64,000 nt of DNA. It comes from Solanum dulcamara. Taxonomy: Eukaryota; Streptophyta; Magnoliopsida; Solanales; Solanaceae. Shown piece by piece: positions 43,608 through 54,712 of the stretch. The position numbers were made by a program, and so were the translations under genes. Position 1 is the stretch's first letter. Every line of letters starts with the position of its first letter. A model generated the notes under the pieces. That model made no database searches. It had not been told where the DNA came from and saw only the letters and a program-made list of their open reading frames with translations. The stretch is taken from assembly GCF_947179165.1 (NCBI RefSeq), contig NC_077238.1, forward strand, positions 43,658,793 to 43,722,792. Reading direction: 5' to 3'.

Positions 43608-46040
43608 CATGTATGATGACTCTTAAGTCATTTCTTATCCAATTTGAGTTGAAATTTGGAGAGAACAAAGGAATAAACGTGAAGAAGAAAAAAGAGGCAC
43701 CTTGGAGAAACTAAGGTAAGTTCTCCAATTTTCCTCTGTGAATTAATTATCTATGGTGTTCCTCAAGCATGTGGATATATATATATGTATATTATTATGC
43801 CTACGTAACCATATCTTCAGCTTTATACTTGGAACAAAACAAGAGAAAGTGTGAAAGAAGAAGAGAAAAACGTTGGAGGGCAAGAAGAGGGAGCTACGGG
43901 TTTGGGGCTGCCAAGGTAAGCCTCCGAGTTTCATTCCATGAATTAATTATGTAAGGTATACCACAGTTATATAATGTTGTTTGATAACATAAAATTCAAT
44001 TTTGGGGCAGCAAGGAAGTGATACAAACAGTCCGCTCAATTTCAGCACATTTAGAGAAGTTCCAAGTTGCAATTTGGCAGTTTTGGCCAATTTCGGGTAA
44101 GGTAAGGTTTGTTCTTTCAATTTGGAATTTATGGTGTTGTTATGGAGTGTGTTACATGCCCTATAGGTGTCTGGAAATATTAAAATGTCATAGAAATGCT
44201 TGACGTTGAAGACAATCTAAATTGGAGTCGTTATAGTTGAATTGTTGTCGAAGTAAAGTGTTTTGCTTGTGTTGTGCTGCTACAGGTGTGTAGGGCTTTG
44301 TTGCAGGTACTAAAAGTATTCTAAAATATGTGTGGTTTATTCTGGTTTCAGCCACACGACCCCTCATTTCGTATAAGTAAAGGCTTTGCAAAATAAAGAC
44401 TAGAAACCCTATTTTGGTGTCGTAATTTTCAGCAAAGTGTTTGGAGCTTATGTAATGTAATGTTGCCATGTTTCATTTGTATATGATTTACAAGTTATTG
44501 TTTTTGGTTGACTGTCGTGGTTAGGGATCTAATTGGAAATTCAGATAGGGCACATTATAGGAGAGATGTTGCCCGATTTCCGTTAACTCTTTAATTGGTT
44601 AAGGAACTAGTCGAGAAGGCGAATGAGGGGTTGAGTTCTATGAATACTCATGTGTAGCCTAAGGTGCTGGAAAGACAAGGTTTGTTTATACTCATGTTGC
44701 TTTTCTATTACTTAGGTTCAAAGAATGACAAGAGGAACGGGATAGGAAGTAATCCGTAACAGGTATTTGAAACTATCTCTTCTTTCTTTTGGCATGTCTT
44801 GGATGTAAACTATGGATGATGTAAGCTTTGGTGAAACTTCATTCTTAGGTTCTGAATATGACGTCAGGACTTTTGATCACTTCTGGATGTCAAGACTTAA
44901 AGTAGATAAACTCCTATTCCTCGAGTCTTCTCTGTGACTGTATAGTGATTGATTAGACAAAGCCCTTCTTTTTTTCTAAAGGCTTTGAGATAATTAATGC
45001 TCAGACTTCTATAAGATATTTCATACTAGTATATGTCTAAGATTTTCGAAACTCCTTTTTACTTAGTCCTTAGTGACATTTAGAGGGTATACGTCAGATA
45101 CTTCCTACCCTGATCTCCAAGTGATGGTTCGCTTGAAGACTTCATTGAGTCTCAGATTATGATTTAAACTGTGTTTTGTTTCCCACTACTCTACTCGTGT
45201 ATACTGTAACACTTTTTTTCCGAGTCCCGGGCTGATTATCGGATTCGTGCTCAATTACACTACATTTTTCATCATGCCCTCACTAAAGGGCCGGGTACGT
45301 ATGTATCTATATGATGATGTGATGTGTTATAATAAGGAGGTGATGGTTTTATAGATATGATTTACCAGATCCCTGATAGATCCAGCTATATTGAAAACTT
45401 TGAGCATGCATGATTTTACTTTCCTAGGTATAGGTTTCTATTTGATATTTTATCCCCTGCTTCTCTATTTCAGATATGTCTCCAGTCATATTATGTTATG
45501 TTTTACATTCTCAGTACATATGTCGTACTGACCCCCTTTTCTCTGAGGGGCTGCATTTCATGCCTGTAGGTACAAATACAGGTTTTGAGAGTCCGCCAGC
45601 TTAGGATTCTGCTCAACTCAGCTGGAAGAGGCTCCATTGTATCAGAGCCTAGTTTTTGGCACTGGCCATTGACGTATCGTATTGTTTTATTTATTCATGG
45701 GTACGGCGGGGCCCTTATATCGCCATATATTATCATTAATATTCTTAGAGGTCTGCAGACATGTATATGTGGGTTGTGTATGTTAGTTTGGTTCAGCTAG
45801 GTCTACATGATGTATGATAAATGTTATTATGTTATGGCAGCCTCATCGACTTACGTGCCCTTTCATGATGTGACACAAATGAAAAAGGCTACTAATTTAT
45901 GAAAATGTTATCACCCAATAGGGTTCTGTTGCATGCTATTATGTTATTTATAGTTCAACTCGACCACAAATGATAGACATGTATATGAGGGTTCAGATCA
46001 GACCCTAATAACGGCCTACGGGGTTGGGTCGTGACAAAAG

Positions 46041-46052
46041 TAGTATCAGAGC
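46041..46052 (+). promoter_or_regulatory. Primer-binding site of N (tRNA-iMet type)
   Basis: TAGTATCAGAGC lies 4 bases after the LTR end. It differs at one position from the usual TGGTATCAGAGC. Confidence 0.85.
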
Positions 46053-49000
46053 AGTCGTCCTTGGATTTTTTGCAGACCGTGTCTAGTAGAGTCTTGATTA
46101 TCGATGTGTTACGCGCCACATCTATAAACAAGAGGGTATAGGGCATTTAGGATGTTACCTTTCTTTCACATCTGAGATTGTGCTATAGATACGAGTCATA
46201 GGACAATTTTTTATACTAACCCTAGACTTTAGCAGAAGGACGACATCAACAGAAGGAAGTAATTGACGACATGGGAAGTTACGGGGTATGTAGGTAAGTA
46301 AAGTAAAGGCACAAAAGATATCTATTGGCTAAGGTATTGATATATGATTATAATGTAAGGAAAAAACCTAAAAGGAAAAGTAGATAGGAAAGTGCAACAG
46401 ATGCAGTTCGAAGTTGGACATATGAGGTAAGTCCATTATTATTATTTTTTTATTATTGATATTGAAAGCCCTGTGTGGCGGTGATATGAGAGGATATTAA
46501 AAGCCCTGTGTGGCTGTGATGTGATATGAAGATATATATGTGTTGACCCTGTGAGGCATTATTAGTATTTTCTGCGTGTAGGTTTGGGATAAGTAAGGAG
46601 TATAGAGGAAACTCTGCCGAAATTTTCCCAGAACAAGAAAAGGGAATGAAACATAGATTCTTAAGGTGTCTTAGAAATTGATACCAAGTACCCCTATTAT
46701 GTTTAACTAAAGTTGTAAGAGGTACCCTTCAGGTTGTCAATAAGAGGCACCCTTTTTACTTGGAGAATTTTATTTTGGAGAAAAAAAGCTTATTTAAGTA
46801 GTAAAGTTCAAACCAGGATATCTCCAACCATATTTGTGTTGTAGGAATAAACACAGGGGGCTCAGGTTGAAGGGTAAGATGTACCGCAATTGAGCTTCAC
46901 TCTTTTTGAAAAGTACCAATCCCCAACTGCTAGTTGTAACCTAGATAAGTTTTTTATGACTCGAGGATAAACCTAAGGGGAGACCATATGGGTCCTGTGA
47001 TGTTTAAGAGACTCTAGTTTCTTCAAACGACGATTGGAAAATGGTTTATGATAACAGTTTATGAGTTCTCCACCAACTAACTGGAGGAAGAAATACCAAT
47101 AGAAGTACCCCAGAGAGATGTTATGAATTAAATAGGAGTATGAGTAGAAAGAGGGATATGTAAGTATGAGTTTAAAGGTGTCGTACAACAATATGGGGAT
47201 AAAGCAAGACCTTTAGTAAGGCACACTTAGTATGGGTTGAGTAAGTCAAAAGCCTATGTTAGTTACACAGTAAGGGCAAGGGGCATAAGGTATGAAGAAA
47301 TAATACGTGTACACAACGTCGCCTTGAAAATAGTGGAACCCTTAAGAGACGAAGACGACATACTTAAGAAATAATTGGTGTAACTTACATTCACCCCAAG
47401 GAACAAAAGATGTAGGTTGGGATAAAGCTACTACTTCAAGAAAACCTTGAATAGTTATCGTTGGAATACTAGCACTGCCTAATTGGAATTGGAACGACTA
47501 CATGTGCTAAGTAATTCTTGGATAAAGACATGAAGACAAATAGAAGGTGGCCTTAGACAAGTTGTTCCATGAGTATCATTACTCAAGTACAGATTAATAG
47601 ATAAGGTATCACACTATGTATGAAAAGGTTCTCGACCCTTCATGATTTAGCCAAGGTTCTGTACATGGATAGTCAGGTTATAAAATATGCACAGAGATGG
47701 AGACATGATACGACATCAAGTAGATTAGGGAAGGAGATTGGATGAAATTGAGACTGGACATATAGACATAGAGCAAGGTATAAGCAGATAAAGGTGTAAG
47801 TACCCTCGAAAGGGGGGAAGTCAATGAGAAAAATTGCAAAGGTAAGGTGGAGGTAATTGATGTGGCAACATATTCAAGATGGATGTTTAAATTACAAAAG
47901 ATCCCTTTCTAAACCAAGTAGGAAGGTCTGGAAGTCACCAATAATTGGATGAAAGCCAGAATGCTATGTAAGGCAGTGTTAAGAAGTTTTTAACAAGACC
48001 TTGAATGACATGACGCTAGAAGGTGAGTGCATATAAAAAAAGGGCATAGCAATGAAAGGATATCGAATAACTCAAGAGATACTATGGAGGATAATGACAT
48101 CATGCTAGACCAAAAGCCAAAATAATGGCTATAGAGTTGGTCGCAAAAGATGTTACGACAGATACATAACCAAGGAAAGGAATAGAAAACCTCCTATGGT
48201 AGGAGGTGAGAAAAGTAAATAGTGATTAAGGGAAAAGAAAGAAGTATAACAAGATAGGACAAGCAAGTTTCAATATGAGTAAGATGTGTACAGTAGAATG
48301 AACCAGGAGATGGAAAGACTACGTCTATCTCCTACAAGTTGCATTAGAATGATTATGCAACCTACAGGTATGTATATATAAGCATCATTCAAAGTGTGTA
48401 AGTACAGGATAAAAGGAATAAGGCTTAATAATGACAAGACAATTATGATATTTTTGATACCCCACCAAAAGCTACAAAGATAGGATAAGCCAAACTATCG
48501 AGATGAAATTAGAACCAAGGGCAAGGTAAAGCGTGGTCATGATTGGACCAAAGGTCTATCCCGATACTAGTTATAGGATAAAGGGGAAAATGACAAGGTA
48601 ACACACGAGACCTGGCGAGACAATGCTAAGGTATTTCTTAGATTAAGTTGAACACCTTCTCATATTCTCGTAAAGGTAATAGATGACACGAGATAATATA
48701 TCTAAAGTTTTACAAGCTGGGATAAGGAAATTATGAAATGGTTTAAGTAAGACGGGCAGAACTAACTGGTTACCATAGGATGGTGAGCTCATATGCCAAA
48801 CTCCTTCAAGATTCTGCCAGCTAATGAAAGACAGAACTCAAAGTGGCTATAAAGGTCACTGTATGAATGAACTTTGGCACTACTCAGTAGCCAACCCTAA
48901 GGACTTAAAAAGAAAGAAAAACAAAACCCAAAATATAGAGTGCCAGTTAGAGTCTTAAAAGGACTCGAGAAGGACTATACGAGGCTAAGGATTCCCAAAT

Positions 49001-49250
49001 TAGCAACGTTAGTATGCACCTATTCTATACTCGGTGAGAGTAGGGTGCTATACGGGTTATTGTGAGTAGGCTAATGAATCAGCCCATTTGCTTTCAATCA
49101 AGACCACCTATTTAGCTAAACTAGGTGAAGTTATAGGTCAAAGAGGTAGTAAGACTCCATGAGGTTCCCCCAGCTATTATCGCAGATAGAGTGACTTTAA
49201 TTACAATTAACATCTAGAGATCAGTCCAAGAAAAGATCGGGAACACAGGT
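46053..49250 (+). other. Interior of N without recognisable coding
   Basis: About 3.2 kb of purine-rich plus-strand sequence with no long frame on either strand and no Gag, protease or RT motif that I can see. A short direct repeat AAAGCCCTGTGTGGC occurs twice near 46470-46515. It may be very decayed gag-pol or replacement non-coding sequence. Confidence 0.5.
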
Positions 49251-49990
49251 AGGTCTTAGTACCGCATTTTCCCTTGAGCTGTTGGACGAACTGAATGTAC
49301 TATCAAATGCTAGAAGATATATTGCGAGCCTATGTGGTTAGCTTTAAAAGTAATTGGGATGACTGTCTACCACTTATTGAGATCGCCTACAAGAATGGCT
49401 ACCATTCCAATATCCAAATGACCCCCTATAAGTGGTTGTATGGTTGAGTGTATAAGTCCCCTATTGGTTGGGTTGATGTTAAAAATACTAAGCTAGTAGG
49501 GCCAGACATGATTGAGATGGCTATGGACTAGCAGCCCAAAGTCAGCAGAAATGATATACAGATAATCAACATCGACATTTAGAGTTCAAATTGATAATTG
49601 GGTGTTTGGAATAGGGTCACCTAGGAAGGGAGTAATAAGACTCGGCAAGAAAAGGAAACTTAGCCCAAAATGCATTAGACCTTATTAAGTTTCTCATAAT
49701 ATGGACAACATTGCCTATAAGTTGGAGGTACTACCTGATTGGGAATTTATACACCCAGTTCATCAGATAGAGATGCTCCATACGGGTATTAGTAATCCAT
49801 TCAGAGTATGTCCCATAGATGATATTCAGGAAATGGAATCCTGCGAGGAAAAACCTATAGCTATCTTGGATCGGAAAGTTAGAAGGTTGCAAACAAGGAC
49901 GTGACTTCCATCGAGGTATTGTGACACAACAAAAACTAGAAAGAGGATGACCTGGGAAGTCAAAAAGTAGATAGGGAGAAGATATCCGTA
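49251..49990 (+). pseudogene. Integrase C-terminus and chromodomain relic of N
   Basis: Pieces in shifting frames are SFKSNWDDCLPLIEIAYKNG and HSNIQMTPYKWLYG (integrase core end), then an open 67-residue piece (49701-49904) MDNIAYKLEVLPDWEFIHPV, HQIEMLHTGIS and ILDRKVRRLQTR. After a stop comes a chromodomain-like RMTWEVKK and RRYPYLFTIYK. This matches the end of Tekay/Del polyproteins and ends about 125 bp before the polypurine tract. Confidence 0.8.
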
Positions 49991-50114
49991 CTTGTTCACT
50001 ATATACAAAGGTAACCTAAACCCCTAAATGGATTGAGAGACGACGGTTATATAGAACCCTTAAAATCCTTGTGAAACCCTATGAGGTAAGTTAACATTCA
50101 AGGATGAATGTTCT

Positions 50115-50128
50115 AAAGGGGGGAAGGA
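50115..50128 (+). promoter_or_regulatory. Polypurine tract of N
   Basis: AAAGGGGGGAAGGA lies directly before the 3' LTR start TGTTACACCCC. Confidence 0.88.
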
Positions 50129-52381
50129 TGTTACACCCCACACTCTTGAGCTCGGAATGTCTCTTAAGCTTCGTAGAAGTTATGAAGTGATTTGGATAAT
50201 CTACTACACTATCACACAACTTTAAGGAAAGAAGAATGCAATACCCCGTGAGAGGGAAGGTTGGAAATAGGCCTAGGAGAGTCCAGAAGGAGTTGGAGGC
50301 CAAGTAACGAGTCGTACGACTCGATTTACCTACATAAGCTACTAAATTAAAAGTTTGGAATACTTAATCCACTTGAGTACATACCAAGCTTACGTAGTAA
50401 GGATTACACGGGTTCTTAAAATAAGACGAGATTATGAATCCACAGGGAAGACGAGAATATGACATGTGGCGGAAATATGAGACTCCATATAGCAGCATGT
50501 GAAGGTTCCACATGGAAGAAGGTGACCCATATGCTTTGTTTCAAGTAGGTGACCCACCTAATTGGGGGTGGACCCCACCAAGGACACGTGGCAGCCCTTA
50601 ATTGGCTGCATGGACGTGGTGGCCCAATGGGGGCTGGACACATGTCACCCTTAGAGGATAACATATGTCACCTCTAGGGGAAACATATATATACATGTAT
50701 GATGACTCTTAAATCATTTCTTATCCAATTTGAGCAGAAATTTTGAGAGAACAAAGGAAAAAATGTGAAGAAGAAAAGCTCGGAACTTGGAGAAACTAAG
50801 GTAAGTTCTCCAATTTTCCTCCATGAATTAATTATCTATGGTGTTCCTCAAGCATGTGGATATGTATATATGTATCTTATGATTCCTATGGAACCATATC
50901 TTCATCTTTACACTTTGGAACAAACAAGAGAAATTGTGAAAGAAGAAGGGAAAAATGTTGGAGGGAAAGAAGAGGGAGCTATGGGTTTGGGACTGCCATG
51001 GTAAGACTCCAAGTTTCATTCCATGAATTAATTATTTAAGGTGTTCCACAGTTATATAATGGTGTTTTATAACATAAAATTTCATTTCGAGGAAGCAAGG
51101 AAGTGATACAAACAGTCCCCTCAATTTCAGCACGTTTAGAGAAGTTCTGAGTTGCAATTGGGCAGTTTTGGCCAATTGCGGGTAAGGTAAGGTTTCTCCG
51201 TTAAATTTGGACTTTATGGTGTTCTTATGGAGTGTTTTACACCCCCTATGTGTGGCTGGTAATGTTAAAATGTCATAGAAATGCTTGACATTGAAGACAA
51301 TCTAAATTGGAGTCGTCCAAGTTTAATTGTCGTCGAAGTAAAGTGTTGTGCTTGTGGTGTGCTATTGCAGGTGTGTGGGGGTGTGTTGCAGGCCTAAAAT
51401 TATTCTAAAATAGGTGTGGGTGCTGCTGGTTTCATCCACACAACCCCTCATTTTATATAATTAAAGGCTTTGTGAAATAAAGACTAGAAACCATATTTTG
51501 GTGTCGTAATTTTTAGTAAAGTGTTTGGAGCTTATGTCATGTAATGTTTCCATGTTTCATTTGTATATGATCTACAGGTTGTTGTTTTTGGTTGGCGATA
51601 GTGGTTAGGTATCTAATTGGAAATTTGGATAGGGCACATTATAGGGGAGATGCTGCCTGATTTTCGTTAACTCCTTAACTGGTTAAGAAACTAGTCGAGA
51701 AGGCGAACGAGGGGTTGAGTTCTATGAATACTCATGTGTATCCTAAGGTACTGGAAAGAAAAGGGTTGTTAATACTTGTTTTTCTTAGTGCAAAGAATGA
51801 TAAGGCGAATGGGATAAGAAGTAACCCACAATAGGGATGTGAAACTATCTCTTCTTTCTTTTGGCATGTCTTAGATGTAGACTATGGATGATGTAAGTTT
51901 TGGTGAAACTTCATTCTTAGGTTATGAATATAACTTCAAGACTCTTGATCACTTCTGGATGTTAAGACTCTTAAAGTAGATAAACTTCTATTCCTAGTTT
52001 TTGGCACTGGTCATTGATGTATAGTATTGTTTTATTTATTTAGGGGTACGGCGGGGGCCCTGTCCCTCCATATATTGTCATTAATATTCTTAGAGGTCTG
52101 CAGACATGTATATGTGGGTTGTGTATATCATTTTGGTTCAGCTGGGTCTACATGATGTATGATATATGTTATTATGTTATGGGAGCCTCATCGGCTTACG
52201 TGCCCTTTTATGATGGGACACAAATGAAAGAGGCTACTGGTTTATGAAAATATTATCACCCAATAGGGTCCTATTTCATGGTATTATGTTATTTATAGTT
52301 CGACTCGACCACAGCTAATAGACATTTATATAGGGGTTCATATCAAACCCTAGTCGCAGCCTATGGGTTTGGGTCGTGACA
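50129..52381 (+). repeat. 3' LTR of N, 2253 bp (internal 729-bp deletion)
   Basis: Begins TGTTACACCCCAC and ends GGGTCGTGACA, colinear with the 5' LTR. At about 51993 it jumps from TTCTATTCCT to AGTTTTTGGCACTGG, skipping 729 bp present in the 5' LTR between two CCT triplets. It contains the palindrome 50308-50323, a TATA-like run at 50686-50693, and the three donor-like repeats near 50801, 50997 and 51183. Confidence 0.92.
50308..50323. repeat. 16-bp palindrome in 3' LTR of N
   Basis: CGAGTCGTACGACTCG is perfectly self-complementary and is the counterpart of 43222-43237. Confidence 0.9.
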
Positions 52382-52386
52382 ACCAA
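52382..52386. repeat. Target-site duplication ACCAA, right copy
   Basis: Identical to 43038-43042. After it the integrase coding of M continues in the same frame as on the left side of N. Confidence 0.93.
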
Positions 52387-52740
52387 AATAGAATCATGCT
52401 GCCTGAGGGTCACTTGGAACCTGTGATGAAGTCCACAACTATCATCTCCCATGTCCATTCTGGAATCTCAGTATTCTGAGCCACTCCACAAGGCCTTTGG
52501 TGCTCATCTTTGACTGATTGGCAATTCAGGCACTTGGACACAAAATCTACTAAATCTCTCTTCATTCCACTCCACCAATATACTTCTCTTAAGTCATTGT
52601 ACATCTTGGTAGAACCAAGATGGATGGAACACTTAGAGCTATAGGAATCTGCCTTGATCCTTTCTCAAATGCCATCAACACTTGGAATACGAGGTCTATC
52701 TTGATACCTCAACACTCCACCTCCGCCTTTGGCAAAAGGT
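52387..52740 (-). pseudogene. Integrase N-terminal part of M
   Basis: MYNDLREVYWWSGMKRDLVD and VSKCLNCQSVKDEHQRP contain the C-x2-C of the zinc-binding domain. TWEMIVVDFITGSK contains the first catalytic Asp. The segment ends at N and continues at 43042 on the other side. The histidine pair region (about 52620-52740) is degraded. Confidence 0.85.
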
Positions 52741-53946
52741 ATTACTTAGCCTTATTCTATAAAATAGTGCAACCATCACTAGAGTCAGTAAGTTAAAATT
52801 TAAAATATGCAAGCCTATGCACCTCTTTAGCGAACTCTTAAAATAATGCTTATATCATAGTCCATGAGTATATCAAGCCATCTACTCTACCTCAAGTTCA
52901 ACTCTTTCTGAGTAAGCACATATGCCAAGCTCTTTTGGTCAGTGAACAGATCAATAAAGATGCCATAAAGGTAATGGTACCAAATCTTAAGATCAAACAC
53001 TGGCTGCCAATTCAAGGTCGTGAGTCGGGTTGTTCCTATCATGAATCTTAAGTTGTATGGAAGCGTATGCAATACCCTTACCCTTTTTCATCAACACATA
53101 ACCCAATACAACTCTAGATGAATCACACTAAATAACAAAACTATATATTCCCTCGGGTAGGGATACAACTGGAGAAGTAGTCAACCTTGTTTTCATCTCT
53201 TGAAAACTCTTCTCAAAAGTATCAGATCATTGAAATTTAGCCTTATTTTGAGTCAACTTATTCAATGGCAAAGATATGGATAATAACCCTTAAACAAATT
53301 TCCTGTAATAGCCAGCCAAACCCAAGATGTTTCTTATGTCAGTCAGGTATGTGGGTCTTGGCCAATTCTTAACTGCTTCAATATTTTGTGAGTCAACTTA
53401 GATACCATCTCCAAACATAATATGGCCTAAGAATGCCACAGATGCAGGAACGAACTCACACTTGTAAAATTTAGCATATAACTCCTTCTCCTTAAGAGTT
53501 TGGAGGATAATCCTAAGATAGTTAGCATGCTCTTCTTCTCTACTTGAATAGATAAATTTATCATATATAAATACTATCACAAACATCATAAAATACCATT
53601 TGATCACTTAATTCATCAAGTCTATAAATGTTTCAGGAGCATTAGTTAAATCAGAGGACATAATAAGAAACACAAAGTGATCATACCAGGTCCAGAAAAT
53701 TATATTTGGGATATCACATTCTCTTACTTTCAACTAATGATAACATGATCTGAAGTCTATCCTTGAGAAACAAGTGGCACCCTGAAGTTGGTCAAACAAA
53801 TTATTTATTTTGGGAAATGGATACTTGTTCTCTATGGTGACCTTATTTAGTTGAGTATAGTCAATGAACATTCTCAATGATCCATATTTCTTTCACATGA
53901 ATAGAACAGGAGTGCCCCAAGGTGAGACATTTAGCTTAAGAAATAC
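52741..53946 (-). pseudogene. RT and RNase H of M (decayed)
   Basis: RNase H pieces such as [26 protein letters not shown] lie at 52887-53072. RT pieces lie at 53398-53607: the active-site region reads FVIVFIYDKFIYSSREEEHA, where the second catalytic Asp of the usual DD pair is Lys, followed by LRIILQTLKEKELYAKFYKC and VAFLGHIMFGDGI. Further left come NWPRPTYLTDI and LAGYYRKFV. Many stops are present. Confidence 0.82.
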
Positions 53947-54563
53947 CTAATCTAGGAAATCTTTCATCTTCTCTTTCAACTCTATCAACTCGGTAGGAGC
54001 CATTCTATATAACAGAATAGAGATAGGATGCGTATCAAGAAGGATATTAATCCCAAAGTTGATCTCCCTATCAGGAGGGATTTTGGATAGATCATTAGAG
54101 AAAACCTCAAGAAACTCATTAACAATGAGAAAAGACTCAAGGGATGAAGCCTCCACACTATGATCTCTCAAATTATATGGTGGATACAACCCTTGGAGAT
54201 TTAACTTTCTATATCTAAGGCATGATATGAACTTACCCTTAGGCACTACTGGACTACCCTTCCACTCTATGATAGGTTCTTTCAGAAACTGGAACTTGAC
54301 AACTCGAGTTCTATAATCAAATGAAGCATAACTATCATAAAGCATGTCCATGCTAAGAATGACATCAAAATCAACCATGTCTAACTCATATAAGTCATCC
54401 ATGGTATCTCTATGATGTATGGACACAGGACAATCTTTATAGACCCTCTTGGCTATAATATACTCACTAATAGGAGTGAAAACACTAAAAGGCTCAAAAA
54501 TACACTCAATAAGGATCTCAAACTTATTAGCCATATATGGGGTCACAAAAGACAAGTGGCACC
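53947..54563 (-). pseudogene. Protease of M, cut at the active site
   Basis: From the SINE edge leftwards: [35 protein letters not shown] and [20 protein letters not shown], then the linker to RT ([40 protein letters not shown]). The catalytic D-S-G should lie just before GCHLSF, but sequence switches to the SINE tail there. The frame is open for about 205 residues, the longest intact piece of M. Confidence 0.82.
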
Positions 54564-54712
54564 CAACAACAACAACAACAACCCAGTGAAATCCCACAAT
54601 GTGGGGTCTGGGGAGGGTAGAGTGTACGCAGACCTTACTCCTACCAAGTTAGGACGACTGTTTCCAAGAGACCCTCGGCTCAATAAAAACATAAAAAAGG
54701 ATCAGATAAGGT
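54564..54712 (-). mobile_element. TS-type SINE (minus strand)
   Basis: On the plus strand it starts with AAC repeats (a TTG tail on the minus strand), then CCCAGTGAAATCCCACAATG, GGTCTGGGGAGGGTAGAGTG, ACGCAGACCTTACTCCTACC and CCAAGAGACCCTCGGCTC. These are hallmarks of the SINE family very common in Solanaceae genomes (TS, SolS group). The 5' end is placed near 54712 after ATCAGATAAGG but is uncertain. I see no convincing target duplication. It is derived from a tRNA and moved by LINE machinery. Confidence 0.8.

Larger units (their letters stand above)
43043..46036 (+). repeat. 5' LTR of N, 2994 bp
   Basis: Begins TGTTACACCCCAC and ends GGGTCGTGACA. It contains a perfect 16-bp palindrome (43222-43237), a TATA-like run (43600-43607), three repeated AAG-GTAAG motifs (43713, 43912, 44097), and a 729-bp segment (44922-45650) that the 3' LTR lacks. 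Short plus-strand frames within it are not convincing genes. Confidence 0.92.
43043..52381 (+). mobile_element. Element N: Tekay-like LTR element nested in M integrase, largely non-coding
   Basis: A plus-strand element with two LTRs (43043-46036 and 50129-52381), a tRNA-iMet-type primer site, a polypurine tract and a perfect 5-bp target duplication. Its 4.1-kb interior codes only for a decayed integrase-chromodomain near the 3' end. I recognise no gag, protease or RT, so it probably depended on another element. The first 207 bp of the LTRs differ at about 18 sites, which makes it an old insertion, and M is older still. Confidence 0.9.
39561..54563 (-). mobile_element. Element M: Tekay/Del-like chromovirus, 5'-truncated, split by N
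   Basis: A minus-strand Ty3/gypsy element with its 3' LTR at 39561-41846, polypurine tract, chromodomain, integrase, RNase H, RT and protease reading right to left. The integrase is interrupted by N (43043-52381). Gag, the primer site and the 5' LTR are absent: M stops at the protease active site, where a SINE lies. The chromodomain after integrase and the integrase C-terminal style (DVRRRDTEFEVHDWVYLKVSP) identify a chromovirus of the Tekay/Del type. Confidence 0.85.

Noticed and set aside
45585..45800. 71-residue frame in the LTR of N
   Set aside because: LTR sequence, not open in the other LTR because the region is partly deleted; no homology that I recognise.
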